This document shows positions 24,095-34,883 of a stretch of 64,000 nucleotides of DNA, in pieces (position 1 is the stretch's first letter; every line of letters begins with the position of its first letter). The notes below the pieces were generated by a model. That model was not told the origin of the DNA. It did not search any database and saw only the letters and a program-made list of their open reading frames with translations. Source of the DNA: Vibrio sinus. GTDB lineage: Bacteria; Pseudomonadota; Gammaproteobacteria; Enterobacterales; Vibrionaceae. The position numbers and the translations under genes were made by a program. The DNA lies in NCBI RefSeq assembly GCF_023634645.1, contig NZ_JAMKMR010000010.1:1-64000 (forward strand), given 5' to 3'.

Positions 24095-25351
24095 ATGAAA
24101 GTTGTCGTTTTAGGTGCAGGCGTCATTGGATTAACAAGTGCATGGTACCTTTCTCTTAAGGGGTATCAGGTTACTGTAGTCGAGAGACAATCAGAATGTG
24201 CAAAAGAAACCAGCTTTGCCAATGCCGGGCAGATATCGTATGGATATTCTTCTCCTTGGGCCGCACCTGGTATTCCGCTTAAGGCACTAAAGTGGCTCAC
24301 TCAAAAACATTCTCCACTAAAAATCACACCAAGCTTATCGCCACTCTTGCTGTCTTGGACAAGCAAAATGTTGCTCAATTGCCGCATGGCCCAGTATAAC
24401 CTCAACAAATCTAGAATGCTGCGCTTGGCAAACTATAGCCAAATTTGCCTACAAGCACTCAGAGCGGAGACAGGAATTGAGTATCAAGGCCGTCAGTTGG
24501 GAACGCTGCAAGTTTTTAGAAATACTAAACAGCTGCAATCCATAGAGAAAGACATAGCTTTGCTCAAAGCCAGCAATATAGCGTTTTCATTGCTTGATAC
24601 ATCCGGTTGTGTAGAAAAAGAACCTGCACTTGCGCATGTTCAAAACAAAATTGTTGGTGGGTTACACTTGCCTAATGATGAAACAGGAGACTGTTACCTT
24701 TTTTGCCAGCAACTCGCAAAGCTGGCAAAGCAAGCGGGGGTAGAGTTCTGCTTTAACACCAATATCTACAATTTGACAACAAGCAATGGTCGCATTCGAT
24801 CAGTAGAAACCAGCGCGGGCTCAATACAAGCGGATAAGTACGTCATCGCAGCAGGAAGCTATTCAGCGAAATTGCTCTCGCCATTAAACCTCCAATTGCC
24901 GATTTATCCAGTAAAAGGGTATTCAATGACCTTGCCAATAAAGAACGCTCACTGTGCGCCACAATCGACGATCATGGACGAGTCCTATAAAGTAGCACTA
25001 ACGCGATTTGAAGATAGATTGCGGGTGGCTGGTACCGCAGAGCTAAGCGACTTTAACCTTTCACTTCCTGAAAAACGGACAGCAACCATAAATCGCGTAG
25101 TGAACGAGCTCTTTCCTCACGTTGGAGATCTTGATAAAGCAGAATACTGGACTGGCTTAAGACCAATGACTCCTGATGGCACTCCCATTATTGGCGAGAC
25201 ACCGTATAAAAACCTCTACACCAACACTGGACACGGAACTTTAGGCTGGACCATGGCGTGTGGGTCAGGAAAATTACTTGCTGATATTATCAGTGAAGCG
25301 CCTCCTCAAATTAGTTATCAAGATCTAAATATTAGTCGGTATACAAGCTAG
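24095..25351 (+). CDS. dadA: FAD-dependent D-amino-acid dehydrogenase, DadA family (418 aa)
   Basis: The Rossmann FAD motif VVVLGAGVIGLTSAWYL lies at residues 3-19 with the ribose-binding acid in VVER (about 28-31). The DAO domain extends to a C-terminal GTLGWTMACGSGKLLAD stretch (about 379-395) that closes the FAD site. Length is near E. coli DadA (432). It oxidises D-amino acids to keto acids, feeding electrons to the respiratory chain at the inner membrane. No alanine racemase gene follows, unlike the E. coli dadAX operon. A dedicated paralogue with another substrate is possible. GGAGG lies before the ATG. Confidence 0.75.
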   Translation: MKVVVLGAGVIGLTSAWYLSLKGYQVTVVERQSECAKETSFANAGQISYGYSSPWAAPGIPLKALKWLTQKHSPLKITPSLSPLLLSWTSKMLLNCRMAQYNLNKSRMLRLANYSQICLQALRAETGIEYQGRQLGTLQVFRNTKQLQSIEKDIALLKASNIAFSLLDTSGCVEKEPALAHVQNKIVGGLHLPNDETGDCYLFCQQLAKLAKQAGVEFCFNTNIYNLTTSNGRIRSVETSAGSIQADKYVIAAGSYSAKLLSPLNLQLPIYPVKGYSMTLPIKNAHCAPQSTIMDESYKVALTRFEDRLRVAGTAELSDFNLSLPEKRTATINRVVNELFPHVGDLDKAEYWTGLRPMTPDGTPIIGETPYKNLYTNTGHGTLGWTMACGSGKLLADIISEAPPQISYQDLNISRYTS

Positions 25352-25662
25352 TTATATTTAATTAAGTTATACCTCTCTATTTAACCAATACAGTTAACTA
25401 ATTAAATCTTCAACTAACTCCCACAATAAATGATTTAGTTATTCATCAGAGTAACCAGACATCACATATAAAACATATGGTTTCATGGTTAACCATAAAA
25501 ACCCACTCACATTATTCCTATCTTCTATTAGCTTATAGCCAAACAATGGGATAAGTTTGAAAGACATCGAATAAACACAACCATCAGACAAGTACAAATA
25601 ATAAATAAGACAAATAACTTCAAGCTATAGCATATCAATATTAAAAGAAAACAAGGTTTACA
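25352..25662. other. AT-rich intergenic region upstream of 614-aa orphan
   Basis: Strongly AT-rich with runs of TTAA and a perfect palindrome ATGGTTAACCAT (25485-25496). It looks like silenced (H-NS-type) promoter DNA for the downstream orphan gene. No gene or RNA recognised. Confidence 0.4.
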
Positions 25663-27507
25663 ATGCCATTCACATATATTCCAAGCACAACAAGGTCACG
25701 CCTACAACAAACAATAGATAAATATATTAGTTCAGAAGCAAACGCTATTAAGAAAAAGTTTATGAATAGTCGTCTTACTGAAGTAAAAAAAAACACAGCG
25801 AGAATATTACGACAGCGAATTCGTGATACGTCCACGACCGTAGATCAAGCAATCAACGCGATCAAAGTCTGTAGTGATACCTTCATTCAGCTTGAGCAAA
25901 CCCACAAAGCCAAAGGGCACGGCAGGTCTGAAGTTATGGTGCAACGCTGTCTACAAATTCTCGCTCCATTTCGAAGCAATGAGCTGCTTATTCGAGACAT
26001 CAAAAAACAAGCGCTCTTGCAACAAATCAGTAAAAAAATGAAGGTTAAGTCTTATCACTCTATTTTGAAGAGAAGGAAAGCAGGGATATTACAGTGGTTA
26101 TATATGGAACTTGAAGGAGGCGGAGCGGCAGATTTATCATATAAGGATGCCATTAAATACATAAAGGACGCGTACGACTCGCTAAAAGACTTCCATGAAG
26201 AGTTTCCAAATGAAAGTATCAGCAATGAATTGACTTTACTTCGTACCCTTTCAGAGCAAATTGTCCCTTACTTAAAATACGCGGATGTATACGAAGACGA
26301 AGATTTCTTGTTTGATATCGAGTATCAGAAGTTTAAAAGTTATGCCCCTATTTACCGCAGCCTACCAATCAGATTGGCTTCGCTTAACGAAAACAATAGG
26401 TTACAGAAGCTGTCGTTTCTGTTTTTCCTTAGTTATGGCAATCCTACTGTAGTACAAGTCCACAATAACCAGATTGAACTTAATTATGACCGCTCCCAAG
26501 ACAAGATATTAGGCATACGCGATACGTTTAGTGAAGACAGTCCAGCCGTTGGAAGTCCACAGCGACATGGCAGTTCTCTCGATTTGGGTATTGGAGAAGA
26601 GTCGAAATTTAGACTGCAAATTAGCGTTGAAAACATACAATATTTCGATGTTCAATGCCCTACCAGTGTCCTTATTTACACAGGTCACTTAGCCATCTTT
26701 CAAAAAGCTCGGATATTAGCCCTATATAGTATCGAAGAGCATATCAAAAAAAGCCGCTCGCAAGTTTATCACGATATGCTTTGGGGAGAAGAGATACACA
26801 CGATAAGACTAAGTAAAAACATCGTTAAATCTGCATTTAAATACAAAAGGTTATACAAAATGATGAATGCCTTGTATGACCCATCTCTACCCAAAACATA
26901 TTCGCCTACACTAGAGAATCTGATTAATGAGTTCTGTGCACGGTTATCCAGCGATGGGTTAAACGAAGGCGATATTATGACCACATTACAAGTGCTTGAT
27001 AGAATCAGCTTAGAATCAATGGTCAGTATATCATCCATACTCACTGACGTGATGAATAACATTATTCGTGATGGCTATCAGCTAACCAATAATACCTATG
27101 CAAGGTTAGCTCTAGGATTCGAGCAATTTAGCGTTTTGTGGCACAACCGAAATATACCACTCGACAATATGAACGAAAGAGATCGTGAAGTCTTGAGAAG
27201 AAGGCTCTCCCAGACAGACTACGATAGCAATAATTACTTTAGCGCTGACATGTTATTTATATTATGGCGAATATTAAAAGCAATTGGATGGAATTCTGAC
27301 TTACTCACCGCCATCGGCCAAGCAAGGATAAAAAGTAAAGAAACGGGTTATTTCGAAAAAGCCATCTATACCTACTTTTTGGTATCTAACAATTCAGCAT
27401 CAGAAAATGTGGGCTTAGTTTATGATGGGATCTCATCCGTAGGCAGTAGCCTGCTGCGTTCACCACAAAATCTACGCGATGCCATTATGCGTTATTTTTC
27501 CGGTTAG
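25663..27507 (+). CDS. Large orphan cytoplasmic protein (614 aa)
   Basis: Not recognised. No signal peptide and no membrane helix; overall helical and charged, with a basic, Lys/Arg-rich first 130 residues, a strand-rich middle (about 235-335) and a helical C-terminal half. AAGG precedes the ATG. It stands alone: the flanking genes are a dadA ending 311 bases upstream and a small convergent membrane-protein gene. The isolated position, AT-rich upstream DNA and lack of family suggest a horizontally acquired gene. Effector or defence roles are possible but nothing visible supports one. Confidence 0.5.
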   Translation: MPFTYIPSTTRSRLQQTIDKYISSEANAIKKKFMNSRLTEVKKNTARILRQRIRDTSTTVDQAINAIKVCSDTFIQLEQTHKAKGHGRSEVMVQRCLQILAPFRSNELLIRDIKKQALLQQISKKMKVKSYHSILKRRKAGILQWLYMELEGGGAADLSYKDAIKYIKDAYDSLKDFHEEFPNESISNELTLLRTLSEQIVPYLKYADVYEDEDFLFDIEYQKFKSYAPIYRSLPIRLASLNENNRLQKLSFLFFLSYGNPTVVQVHNNQIELNYDRSQDKILGIRDTFSEDSPAVGSPQRHGSSLDLGIGEESKFRLQISVENIQYFDVQCPTSVLIYTGHLAIFQKARILALYSIEEHIKKSRSQVYHDMLWGEEIHTIRLSKNIVKSAFKYKRLYKMMNALYDPSLPKTYSPTLENLINEFCARLSSDGLNEGDIMTTLQVLDRISLESMVSISSILTDVMNNIIRDGYQLTNNTYARLALGFEQFSVLWHNRNIPLDNMNERDREVLRRRLSQTDYDSNNYFSADMLFILWRILKAIGWNSDLLTAIGQARIKSKETGYFEKAIYTYFLVSNNSASENVGLVYDGISSVGSSLLRSPQNLRDAIMRYFSG

Positions 27508-27531
27508 CGTAAATATAGGCTCTCTATCATC

Positions 27532-28041
27532 CTATTTCACAATATCGAGCCGAGTTCTACGCTGAATCTCTTCAACGAGCTCATCGTATCGATCGATGTG
27601 ATAGTGAATGGTCATTAGTCTGTGGTCGTAATGATCCAATAGGTGCAAGCGTTTCATAAGGGGTGAGCCAGTTTCATACCCAGCAATATCACTCCAATAA
27701 ATCAGGCTGCCGTTTTTAGGCATATGCGTTGGCCATAAGCCCTCTTTGTCCATAGAGATATTACTCTTGGGGAAAGCCAACGCATAATAGATTGAACGAA
27801 AACACAAAAACCCGAAAAGACCAATGGCAATTAAGCCTTCAACAAAATCTTCGAGATAGAGGGTGTGGGTTTTGGCGGGCAATATCATCAGAGCGATGCT
27901 TCCGACTAGCATACAGACAAAGAGCACAATTGACCAAGACATCCACTTTTTAGTCCGGCTTGCGATAAAAAAATGCCTTGCAGATATACTCTCCACACTT
28001 CCTCTCCAAATTCGTATCAATTCAACGCCTAGATGCTCCAT
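27532..28041 (-). CDS. Two-TM membrane protein (169 aa)
   Basis: Two hydrophobic helices (about residues 33-53 and 67-88) are followed by a soluble domain (about 90-169) with a WPTHMPKNGSLIYWSDIAGYE segment of the kind seen in PH-like bacterial domains. The C-terminus is YDELVEEIQRRTRLDI. No function is assigned. It is convergent with the 614-residue gene, 24 bases between stops. Confidence 0.4.
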   Translation of the reverse strand: MEHLGVELIRIWRGSVESISARHFFIASRTKKWMSWSIVLFVCMLVGSIALMILPAKTHTLYLEDFVEGLIAIGLFGFLCFRSIYYALAFPKSNISMDKEGLWPTHMPKNGSLIYWSDIAGYETGSPLMKRLHLLDHYDHRLMTIHYHIDRYDELVEEIQRRTRLDIVK

Positions 28042-28331
28042 GAAGTCAAGGCGTTGGTATTGACAGATTAATGACTAAAAATCCTATATTGGCGCGTATT
28101 ATTACTTATCTAGCATCCAATAGAATATTGAAATCTTATTTATCTAAAAAGGCATTGATTACAACCAGTTATTAAGATGAATATCTATACCCAAGTTACT
28201 TCAAGGTGCTAAATTCAGAGCAACCAGATAAAAAGATCCAAGGAAAAGAATCCCAATCTGCTCTAAATTCGATAAAATACCCGATAACTCTTCAATTGAG
28301 CAACTTCTCGCTTCTATTGGCAAGGTCCAAA

Positions 28332-30314
28332 ATGCATTCAAAATTAAAATGTCTCACTCTTTCATTGCTCACCCTATCTGTTGGCGCATGCTCTTCTTTA
28401 TCTTTTCATTCACCTGAAACCTCGGCGCTGATTGCCAAAGCTAAATCTGGTAACGCCACCAGCCAAGCTCGCCTTGGCAATAACTACTATTACGGTGATG
28501 GAGTACCTCAAGACAACCTAAAAGCGAGAAAATGGTATGAAAAAGCCGCAATACAAGGTAATGCGGTTGGCGAACAAGGCCTGGGTAACCTTTACTACCT
28601 TGGAGAAGGGGTCAAACAAGATTATAAACAAGCCGAAGTATGGTTTAGAAAAGCCGCAAATCAAGGTAACCCTGAAGCCCAGGCCCATTTAGCCCAACAA
28701 TATTTGTTAGGGCAAGGTGTTTCTATTAGCTATAAACAGGCATATTTTTGGTATTCGAAAGCAGCTAAACAAGGAAATGCCCACGGCCAATATCACTTAG
28801 GTCGAATGTTTTATGATGGGCAATATGTGCAGCAAAGCTGCCCATCGGCCCTAGAGTGGTATACCAAATCAGCAAAGCAAGGTGATGAGCTAGCGGAAGC
28901 TATGTTGGGCGCGATGTACCTAAAAGGCCAATGTGTAGACACCGACTACGACAAAGCGAATTACTGGCTTAAAAAGTCGGCCTTGAAAGGCAATAATATC
29001 GCGCAAAATGACCTTGGTTACATGTATGAATATGGTAAAGGTGTAGCCAAAAATGAAAAAGTAGCATTGCATTGGTATAAAGAAAGCGCACAACAAGGCA
29101 ATAACGACGCGCAATTTCATATGGGTAACTTTTATCAGCACGGACGAGTTGTCGAGCAAAATAATCGTTTGGCTGCAAAGTGGTATCGAAAAGCGGCCTT
29201 ACAAAACAATACGAACGCCATGCTCGAAGAAGCGAAATTGTACGAATACGGACAAGGTGTTAAGAAGAACCTCAAAAAGGCCTATGGCTTGTATCTATAT
29301 GCCGCACTCCATGGCAGTAGTTTGGCAGAGTACAAGATAGGGCAAGCGCTAGCCTATGGCCTAGGTGGGATTAACAAAGACGATAAACAAGCCTTTATCT
29401 GGTTTAGCTTAGCGGCTCAACACGGCAATGTCGACGCGCAAAATCAGTTAGGCTGGTTTTATCAACATGGTCTAAGCGTACCTAAAAACTATGCCAAGTC
29501 CATTTATTGGTACAGCAAGGCCGCAGCAAGCAATTCTGCTGTCGCAGAAAACAATCTGGCTAACATGTATTTTTGGGGATTCGGTGTCAATAAAGACTAT
29601 GGCAATGCACTCGCCTTATACACAGAATCTGCAAAACAACATAATGTCGATGCCCTTATCAGTATCGGCTATATGTATCAAAAAGGGCTTGCTGTAAAAC
29701 AAGATGATGCAAAAGCCATCAGCTGGTATTTTAAAGCCGCCACGCAAGATGAGGTTGCTCCGCAGGCAGAGTATCGCATTGGTTGGATGTATCAGCATGG
29801 TTTGGGTACCATGAGAAATAACCACATTGCATTTAAATGGTTCTTAAAAGCCGCTCAGCATGGCTCAAGTGAAGCACAGTATCAACTTGGTAGAATGTAT
29901 CAAACTGGCCACGGCACTAGTAAGAACTATAAGCTGGCGTTTGAATGGTATAGCCGTGCGGCACAACAAGAAAACTATAGTGCGGAAGAAGAGATCGGTA
30001 ACATGTACCGCTTGGGACAAGGGGTTAAAACCGACCTCAACGCTGCATTCTCTGCCTATCATATAGCGGCAATCAACGGCAATACCGACGCTGCAATCGA
30101 TGTATCTGACATGTACCTCTCACCACCCCAAATGATCTCTAGAGACGATGTAAAAGCCTATGCGTGGTTAGAAGTGGCAGAGAAACATGGCAGCCTAAGA
30201 GCAAAAGAGCGACAAATGTTCTTGCGCCCTCAGCTAACTCAAACTCAGTTGAGTCAAGCCAACTCCTACGCAGAATCTCTGGAAAGAGCGCTGGCAAGGG
30301 CGCAGCAAAGTTAG
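28332..30314 (+). CDS. SEL1-repeat lipoprotein (660 aa)
   Basis: The ATG at 28332 is chosen because it yields a lipoprotein signal with lipobox LSVGAC, preceded by AAGG; an upstream TTG (28206) adds a non-homologous stretch. The mature part is about seventeen SEL1/TPR-like 36-residue repeats (AxxGNxxAQxxLGxxYxxGxGVxxDxxxAxxWYxKAA), an alpha-solenoid that binds proteins. It probably sits on a membrane facing the periplasm and organises a complex; targets are unknown. It is monocistronic. Confidence 0.75.
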   Translation: MHSKLKCLTLSLLTLSVGACSSLSFHSPETSALIAKAKSGNATSQARLGNNYYYGDGVPQDNLKARKWYEKAAIQGNAVGEQGLGNLYYLGEGVKQDYKQAEVWFRKAANQGNPEAQAHLAQQYLLGQGVSISYKQAYFWYSKAAKQGNAHGQYHLGRMFYDGQYVQQSCPSALEWYTKSAKQGDELAEAMLGAMYLKGQCVDTDYDKANYWLKKSALKGNNIAQNDLGYMYEYGKGVAKNEKVALHWYKESAQQGNNDAQFHMGNFYQHGRVVEQNNRLAAKWYRKAALQNNTNAMLEEAKLYEYGQGVKKNLKKAYGLYLYAALHGSSLAEYKIGQALAYGLGGINKDDKQAFIWFSLAAQHGNVDAQNQLGWFYQHGLSVPKNYAKSIYWYSKAAASNSAVAENNLANMYFWGFGVNKDYGNALALYTESAKQHNVDALISIGYMYQKGLAVKQDDAKAISWYFKAATQDEVAPQAEYRIGWMYQHGLGTMRNNHIAFKWFLKAAQHGSSEAQYQLGRMYQTGHGTSKNYKLAFEWYSRAAQQENYSAEEEIGNMYRLGQGVKTDLNAAFSAYHIAAINGNTDAAIDVSDMYLSPPQMISRDDVKAYAWLEVAEKHGSLRAKERQMFLRPQLTQTQLSQANSYAESLERALARAQQS

Positions 30315-30339
30315 CTTGTTGGACCCAAAGGTAAAACAT

Positions 30340-31899
30340 CTAAGCTGAATGTTGCAAGTTATAGCTTGATAAGTGCTCACTGGTATCATGAGCTCTTGTC
30401 TGCAACTCTAAACTGTTTGACGAAATTTGATTGGTCTCTTCTGCCAAGCTGTCTATTTGCTGATCGATCAGCTCTAAGTTTTTTAGTAGCGATAACATGG
30501 CATCGCTTTGCGACACAGATGAGCTCACGATGCCATGATTCACCTCGTCGGCTTTGGAGATATCCGCCAACGCTGTCTCAATATCCTCCACCGATTCTTC
30601 AATCGATTCTACACAATGTTTGCTGGCATCTAACCCCTCATCGGTGAAGGTGATTAACTGATTCGACACAGAGGCGAGATCAGACAAGATGCTTTCCACT
30701 TGATCCGTCGAGGTTGAGGTTTTTTCTGCTAGGCCACGGACTTCATCAGCAACCACAGCAAAACCTCGACCATTTTCACCAGCCCGGGCAGCTTCTATCG
30801 CAGCATTTAAAGCCAGAAGGTTGGTTTGCTCGGCAATATTACGAATAATGCCCAAGATTTCACTGACTTTATTGACTTGATTACTTAGTTCATTGGCTGA
30901 TTCCGACGTTGCGTTGCTTTTCTCAGACAAAAGCGTTATGTCCTGCATGGCTTTCGCTAAGCGTTTTTGGCCTTTGTTGACGCTTTCTACCGCTTGGCTT
31001 AAAGAGCTGGAAGAGTGATTGGCATTTTCTTTTACCGACTCAACTGACTCTTTGGTCTGCTCACCAATTGACACGGTATCTTTAATATCATCTCGCTGCG
31101 AGCCGACTTTCGAAGTCAGTGATTCAATGTGATTTTCAAGGTTGTCGGCAATGTCGGTCACGACCAGAGAGCTCTGATGAATCGGATTCAGCGTCTGCTC
31201 GATTTTGTCGATAAAGAAATTAATATGCCCCGCCAACACACCTAATTCATCATAACGCTTTAGGTTAATTCTTTTTTTCAAGTCACACTCTCCAGAGCCT
31301 AGTTCTTCACATAATGAAGATAAGTTCTGCAGGGGCTTAAGAAATACCGTACGTAGAATAAGCAGTAAAACAGCGGTAGATAATGCGATACAAACTAGAC
31401 CTAGAATAAATGCCTGTTGGCCTAGTGATGCACTTAATATGTGAAGATCTTTAAAATGCCAATAAGAAACCGCAAATCCGGCTAATGCTTTCTTTTTACC
31501 TGCATAAATAGGGACGGCATAAATCAACTGATCGCCATCATCCAGCAATACTTGAGCATCAGACCAATTGAAAGTGCTAATGTCGGCTTTGCTGATTGAT
31601 TTGGAGGTGGAAAATAGTAGGGATTTATTCGGCAAATAGATATCAAATCGAGTTAAGTTTCCCTCACTGGCTTTTGAAGCGGCATCTACCCTTTCAGTAA
31701 TACTATTTTGCTTTTTGAATCTGACCGCACTGCCAAGCTGCTCACTTACCGAAATCGTTGCCTGTTCAAAGGATTTCTTGCTGAGTTGGTGAATGGCGTT
31801 CGTGCTACTGACCCAAATGCTGTACGCCACGGCAGCAATGGCCACCAACATCAATATTGACGAACTAATAATGACAAGCTTATTTATTGTTAACCGCAT
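30340..31899 (-). CDS. Methyl-accepting chemotaxis protein (519 aa)
   Basis: N-terminal TM (about 9-30), a periplasmic sensor (about 31-160), a second TM (about 163-183), HAMP (about 185-240), and a long cytoplasmic signalling coiled coil. The conserved hairpin tip reads [20 protein letters not shown] followed by [18 protein letters not shown] (about 355-395). It would modulate CheA through CheW. The ligand is not predictable. No C-terminal CheR-docking pentapeptide is seen. Confidence 0.85.
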   Translation of the reverse strand: MRLTINKLVIISSSILMLVAIAAVAYSIWVSSTNAIHQLSKKSFEQATISVSEQLGSAVRFKKQNSITERVDAASKASEGNLTRFDIYLPNKSLLFSTSKSISKADISTFNWSDAQVLLDDGDQLIYAVPIYAGKKKALAGFAVSYWHFKDLHILSASLGQQAFILGLVCIALSTAVLLLILRTVFLKPLQNLSSLCEELGSGECDLKKRINLKRYDELGVLAGHINFFIDKIEQTLNPIHQSSLVVTDIADNLENHIESLTSKVGSQRDDIKDTVSIGEQTKESVESVKENANHSSSSLSQAVESVNKGQKRLAKAMQDITLLSEKSNATSESANELSNQVNKVSEILGIIRNIAEQTNLLALNAAIEAARAGENGRGFAVVADEVRGLAEKTSTSTDQVESILSDLASVSNQLITFTDEGLDASKHCVESIEESVEDIETALADISKADEVNHGIVSSSVSQSDAMLSLLKNLELIDQQIDSLAEETNQISSNSLELQTRAHDTSEHLSSYNLQHSA

Positions 31900-32159
31900 A
31901 CAAGTCCAACTCCGACGAAATCTATTCCATTCAATGCCATTTCGGCCTAGGTCTATTACTATTTACATTATTGTTAATAGTTAATTTTTAGCGACCTAGC
32001 AACGAATTGAATAAGAGTTTTATCTTGTGTATTAACTATGAGATCTTAAAAAAGTGGGACAATGACTTAATAATAGAAAGGCAAAAAAGAATCGAGAAAA
32101 GGTCGTTCACTTGAGCCCAACCCAAGAGTTGCCCTTAGGTTGGACTCAGTTAATCTGAG

Positions 32160-33005
32160 TTAATCGTCTGTCAAATAAGATAAAACAACCGCATTGAATT
32201 TATCTGGCTGCTCGACAAACATAAAGTGATTACCGCCATCTTGCTCTTCAAATACCTCTAATTTTGCGCCCTTAACTTGCTCTTTCATCCATTGGTGAGA
32301 TTGCCATGGGTGAAGGCTCGCTCGACCAGTAATGAATAAAGTGTCAGCGTCAATTTTCTGCATCACATCTCGGTAGTCTTGGCAAATGTTATTAAGGTAC
32401 AGCCGACTCGCCGCAAAACCTGGAATATCCATGCACTCAAGCAAGAATTGCTTTTGCTCAACCGTGGCGTACTTGGTGGTCATGGCATTGACTATGTTTG
32501 TAGCGATTTCATTAGGATCTGCAGTTAAAAATTGATTGGTTAACTGGTGTACCGTGCCCGCTTCGTAGATAGCACCTAACTGGCTTTTTTCTTCATCACT
32601 CCACTCAGGATTGGCTAACAATACAGAAGGCTCATCAACTACCACCAACTTTGCCAACCGCTCACTACCAAACAGGTCAATGTAGTTGTAGATCATCGCC
32701 GCCCCTAAAGAGTGAGCGACAAAGTGCGCTTTATCCGCTTTTAAATGATTCAATAAGTCATCTAAATCTTTGGCAAACCGGCTCACTCGATAACCAAACT
32801 CCACTTTTTCAGACGCGCCGTGGCCTCTTTTATCCAAGCATACAACGGTAAAATGCTCACTCAATGCCTTCACTTGCTTGTTAAACACGTTGGCGCTAAA
32901 CCCGCCACCGGGCAACAAAATTAATAAGGGCCCACTTCCTGCTTGCAGGTAATGAAGTTTAACTTGATCATTGGTATAAAAATATTTTGATTGCGCTACT
33001 GACAT
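32160..33005 (-). CDS. Alpha/beta-hydrolase (281 aa)
   Basis: Soluble alpha/beta-hydrolase fold: oxyanion region LLPGGGFS (about 30-37), LDKRGHGASE (about 57-66), nucleophile elbow AHSLGAAM with Ser about residue 99, and catalytic His in GGNHFMF (about 260). No signal peptide. The substrate cannot be named; esterases, haloperoxidase-like and C-C hydrolases share this pattern. It is single, with a long gap upstream. Confidence 0.75.
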   Translation of the reverse strand: MSVAQSKYFYTNDQVKLHYLQAGSGPLLILLPGGGFSANVFNKQVKALSEHFTVVCLDKRGHGASEKVEFGYRVSRFAKDLDDLLNHLKADKAHFVAHSLGAAMIYNYIDLFGSERLAKLVVVDEPSVLLANPEWSDEEKSQLGAIYEAGTVHQLTNQFLTADPNEIATNIVNAMTTKYATVEQKQFLLECMDIPGFAASRLYLNNICQDYRDVMQKIDADTLFITGRASLHPWQSHQWMKEQVKGAKLEVFEEQDGGNHFMFVEQPDKFNAVVLSYLTDD

Positions 33006-33594
33006 ATATACTCCGCCTTATTGCGACGATTATTTAATCAAATGGGCATATACCCACTTTTATTTTTACTATCTATTTACCACGCTTTGTCAATTTTCAT
33101 TCATTTTTTTGGACATTACTCAGATCTTTGAAATGTCTCTAAATGTGATCTTCATTATTGCTTTTCTACTGCGATTTTGTATGACCGTTTACTCGTTGTT
33201 ATTAATTAATTGATATATAGACTTTTTAGATTATATCTAAATAAAACAAATAGAGTTCAAATTATCAACACTTAAACATAGCGAAATTTATTGGTAACAA
33301 TTGCAATAATACTAGCTACTTATTAATAACCTTAGAATTCATTTTTGTTGGTTGCTGTACGGTTAAGATTAGACCACACTCGCGCTCCTACAGCGAAATT
33401 AGCGGTAAAACATTTGTTTCAGTCGCATTTTTCACCAAGAATTTTAGAACTGTTTATTAAAGAATAAAGGTATTTACAAGTTAACTTAACTCATGAGCTT
33501 ATCATTCTCAGCGCCCTCTAAGAGCGCTGCTTTTATCTATCATCATGAACTTTAAGTGCATATAGACATAGTATTCAATGTCAGGAGTACATAA
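33006..33594. other. 589-bp gene-free region between hydrolase and permease genes
   Basis: AT-rich, with no supportable reading frame. It holds the divergent promoters. A hairpin AGCGC-CCTCTAAGA-GCGCT followed by a short T-rich stretch lies at about 33510-33535, upstream of the permease, and a weak TyrR-like site (GGTAAA-N6-GTTTCA, 33404-33421). A regulated leader for the permease is possible; both signals are weak. Confidence 0.35.
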
Positions 33595-34824
33595 ATGAAT
33601 TCACCTACATCACCCCCTCCTTCGTTTGGAAAAATATTTACTACATCTTTGCTTGTCTTTGGTAACGTATTAGGCGTTGGTGTACTAGCGCTGCCGATTA
33701 CTGCTGGCTTAGGCGGTTTTGTTCCAGCACTGATTGGTATTATCGGAATCTGGTTTGTCATGTTATTCGCGGCTTGGATCATTGCTTCTCGTATCGATCC
33801 GGCAAAGAAGAATTTCGATTTACCCTCATTTTATGGTCAAGAGCTAGGTAACACAGGCAAATGGATCGCCATTATTTGTAACTTAATCATTTTATACGGT
33901 GTGTTAGTGGCGTATTTAAGCGGCATTTCATCCATGATAAGTTCCCTATTTTCTTCGCTGTCGAGCCATAATACTCTTATTACTTTGGTTTATTTTTGTA
34001 TCACGACGGCACTCATCATTTTTGGATTAAAAGCGCTTAAAAGCGGCATGATGTTCCTCGTCGCGGCCACTTGGGTAAGCTTTATTCTAATGATAGTGAC
34101 TGGGTTCTCCCACTTCGAACCTCAGTATTTAACCTTTAGTAGCTGGAAATATGTGCCCATCGTATTGCCTATTGCCGTATCAGCATTTCACTTTCACAAC
34201 ATCATTCCAACGGTTTCCAAGTCTCTAAACCATGACCAGTCTGCAACACGAAAGTCTATTTTGCTTGGCGTATTTATGGGCTTAGTAATCAATCTGGTAT
34301 GGGTGTTAGTTGTACTTGGTACTTTACCGCAAAATGGCGCAGGCGCTCATTCCATCGTATATGCTAACTGGCATGGCCTAACTGCCAACGTGCCAATGTC
34401 TGAGATTTTGCACAACAAAGTATTCTTATATTCTGGCTTGGTCTTTGGCTTGCTTGCGGTTACATCTTCATTTATGACCAATGGTGCCGGGTTATTTGGA
34501 TTTATCCAAGATTTAACCACGACCTATCTCAACACAGAGAATAAACTGCTAGTGGGAGCCCTATCTTTCCTCCCACCGCTGATTGTCACTTTGCTTTACC
34601 CACGTTTGTTCTTAGCGGCGCTTTCTATCGTAGGTGGTGTTGGCGAAGATATACTATTTGCCGTGTTGCCAGCGATTGTACTTATCAAGCTTACCCGCAG
34701 TAAGCAGCGTCAATATCAGGCTGTCGGCTATGCAATGTTGGTGGCGGGCTTGTTTATTTGTCCGTTCGTTATCGGGCAAAAGATGGGCATCATTCATCTT
34801 CTTCCCCCCGCAGTGATTAGCTAA
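33595..34824 (+). CDS. Aromatic amino-acid permease-type transporter (409 aa)
   Basis: About eleven hydrophobic helices. The N-terminal TSLLVFGNVLGVGVLALPI segment (about 16-34) with the GxGxLALP signature marks the hydroxy/aromatic amino-acid permease (HAAAP) branch of the APC superfamily (TyrP, TnaB, Mtr). It would take up an aromatic amino acid by proton symport across the inner membrane. The exact substrate is unclear. RBS CAGGAG before ATG. Located alone after a 589-bp regulatory gap. Confidence 0.7.
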   Translation: MNSPTSPPPSFGKIFTTSLLVFGNVLGVGVLALPITAGLGGFVPALIGIIGIWFVMLFAAWIIASRIDPAKKNFDLPSFYGQELGNTGKWIAIICNLIILYGVLVAYLSGISSMISSLFSSLSSHNTLITLVYFCITTALIIFGLKALKSGMMFLVAATWVSFILMIVTGFSHFEPQYLTFSSWKYVPIVLPIAVSAFHFHNIIPTVSKSLNHDQSATRKSILLGVFMGLVINLVWVLVVLGTLPQNGAGAHSIVYANWHGLTANVPMSEILHNKVFLYSGLVFGLLAVTSSFMTNGAGLFGFIQDLTTTYLNTENKLLVGALSFLPPLIVTLLYPRLFLAALSIVGGVGEDILFAVLPAIVLIKLTRSKQRQYQAVGYAMLVAGLFICPFVIGQKMGIIHLLPPAVIS

Positions 34825-34883
34825 TCACTGCTGCAATGCCTCCCAAACGGACTTCTTGGTTAGAAGCCGCTTGGGAGGCTCGA

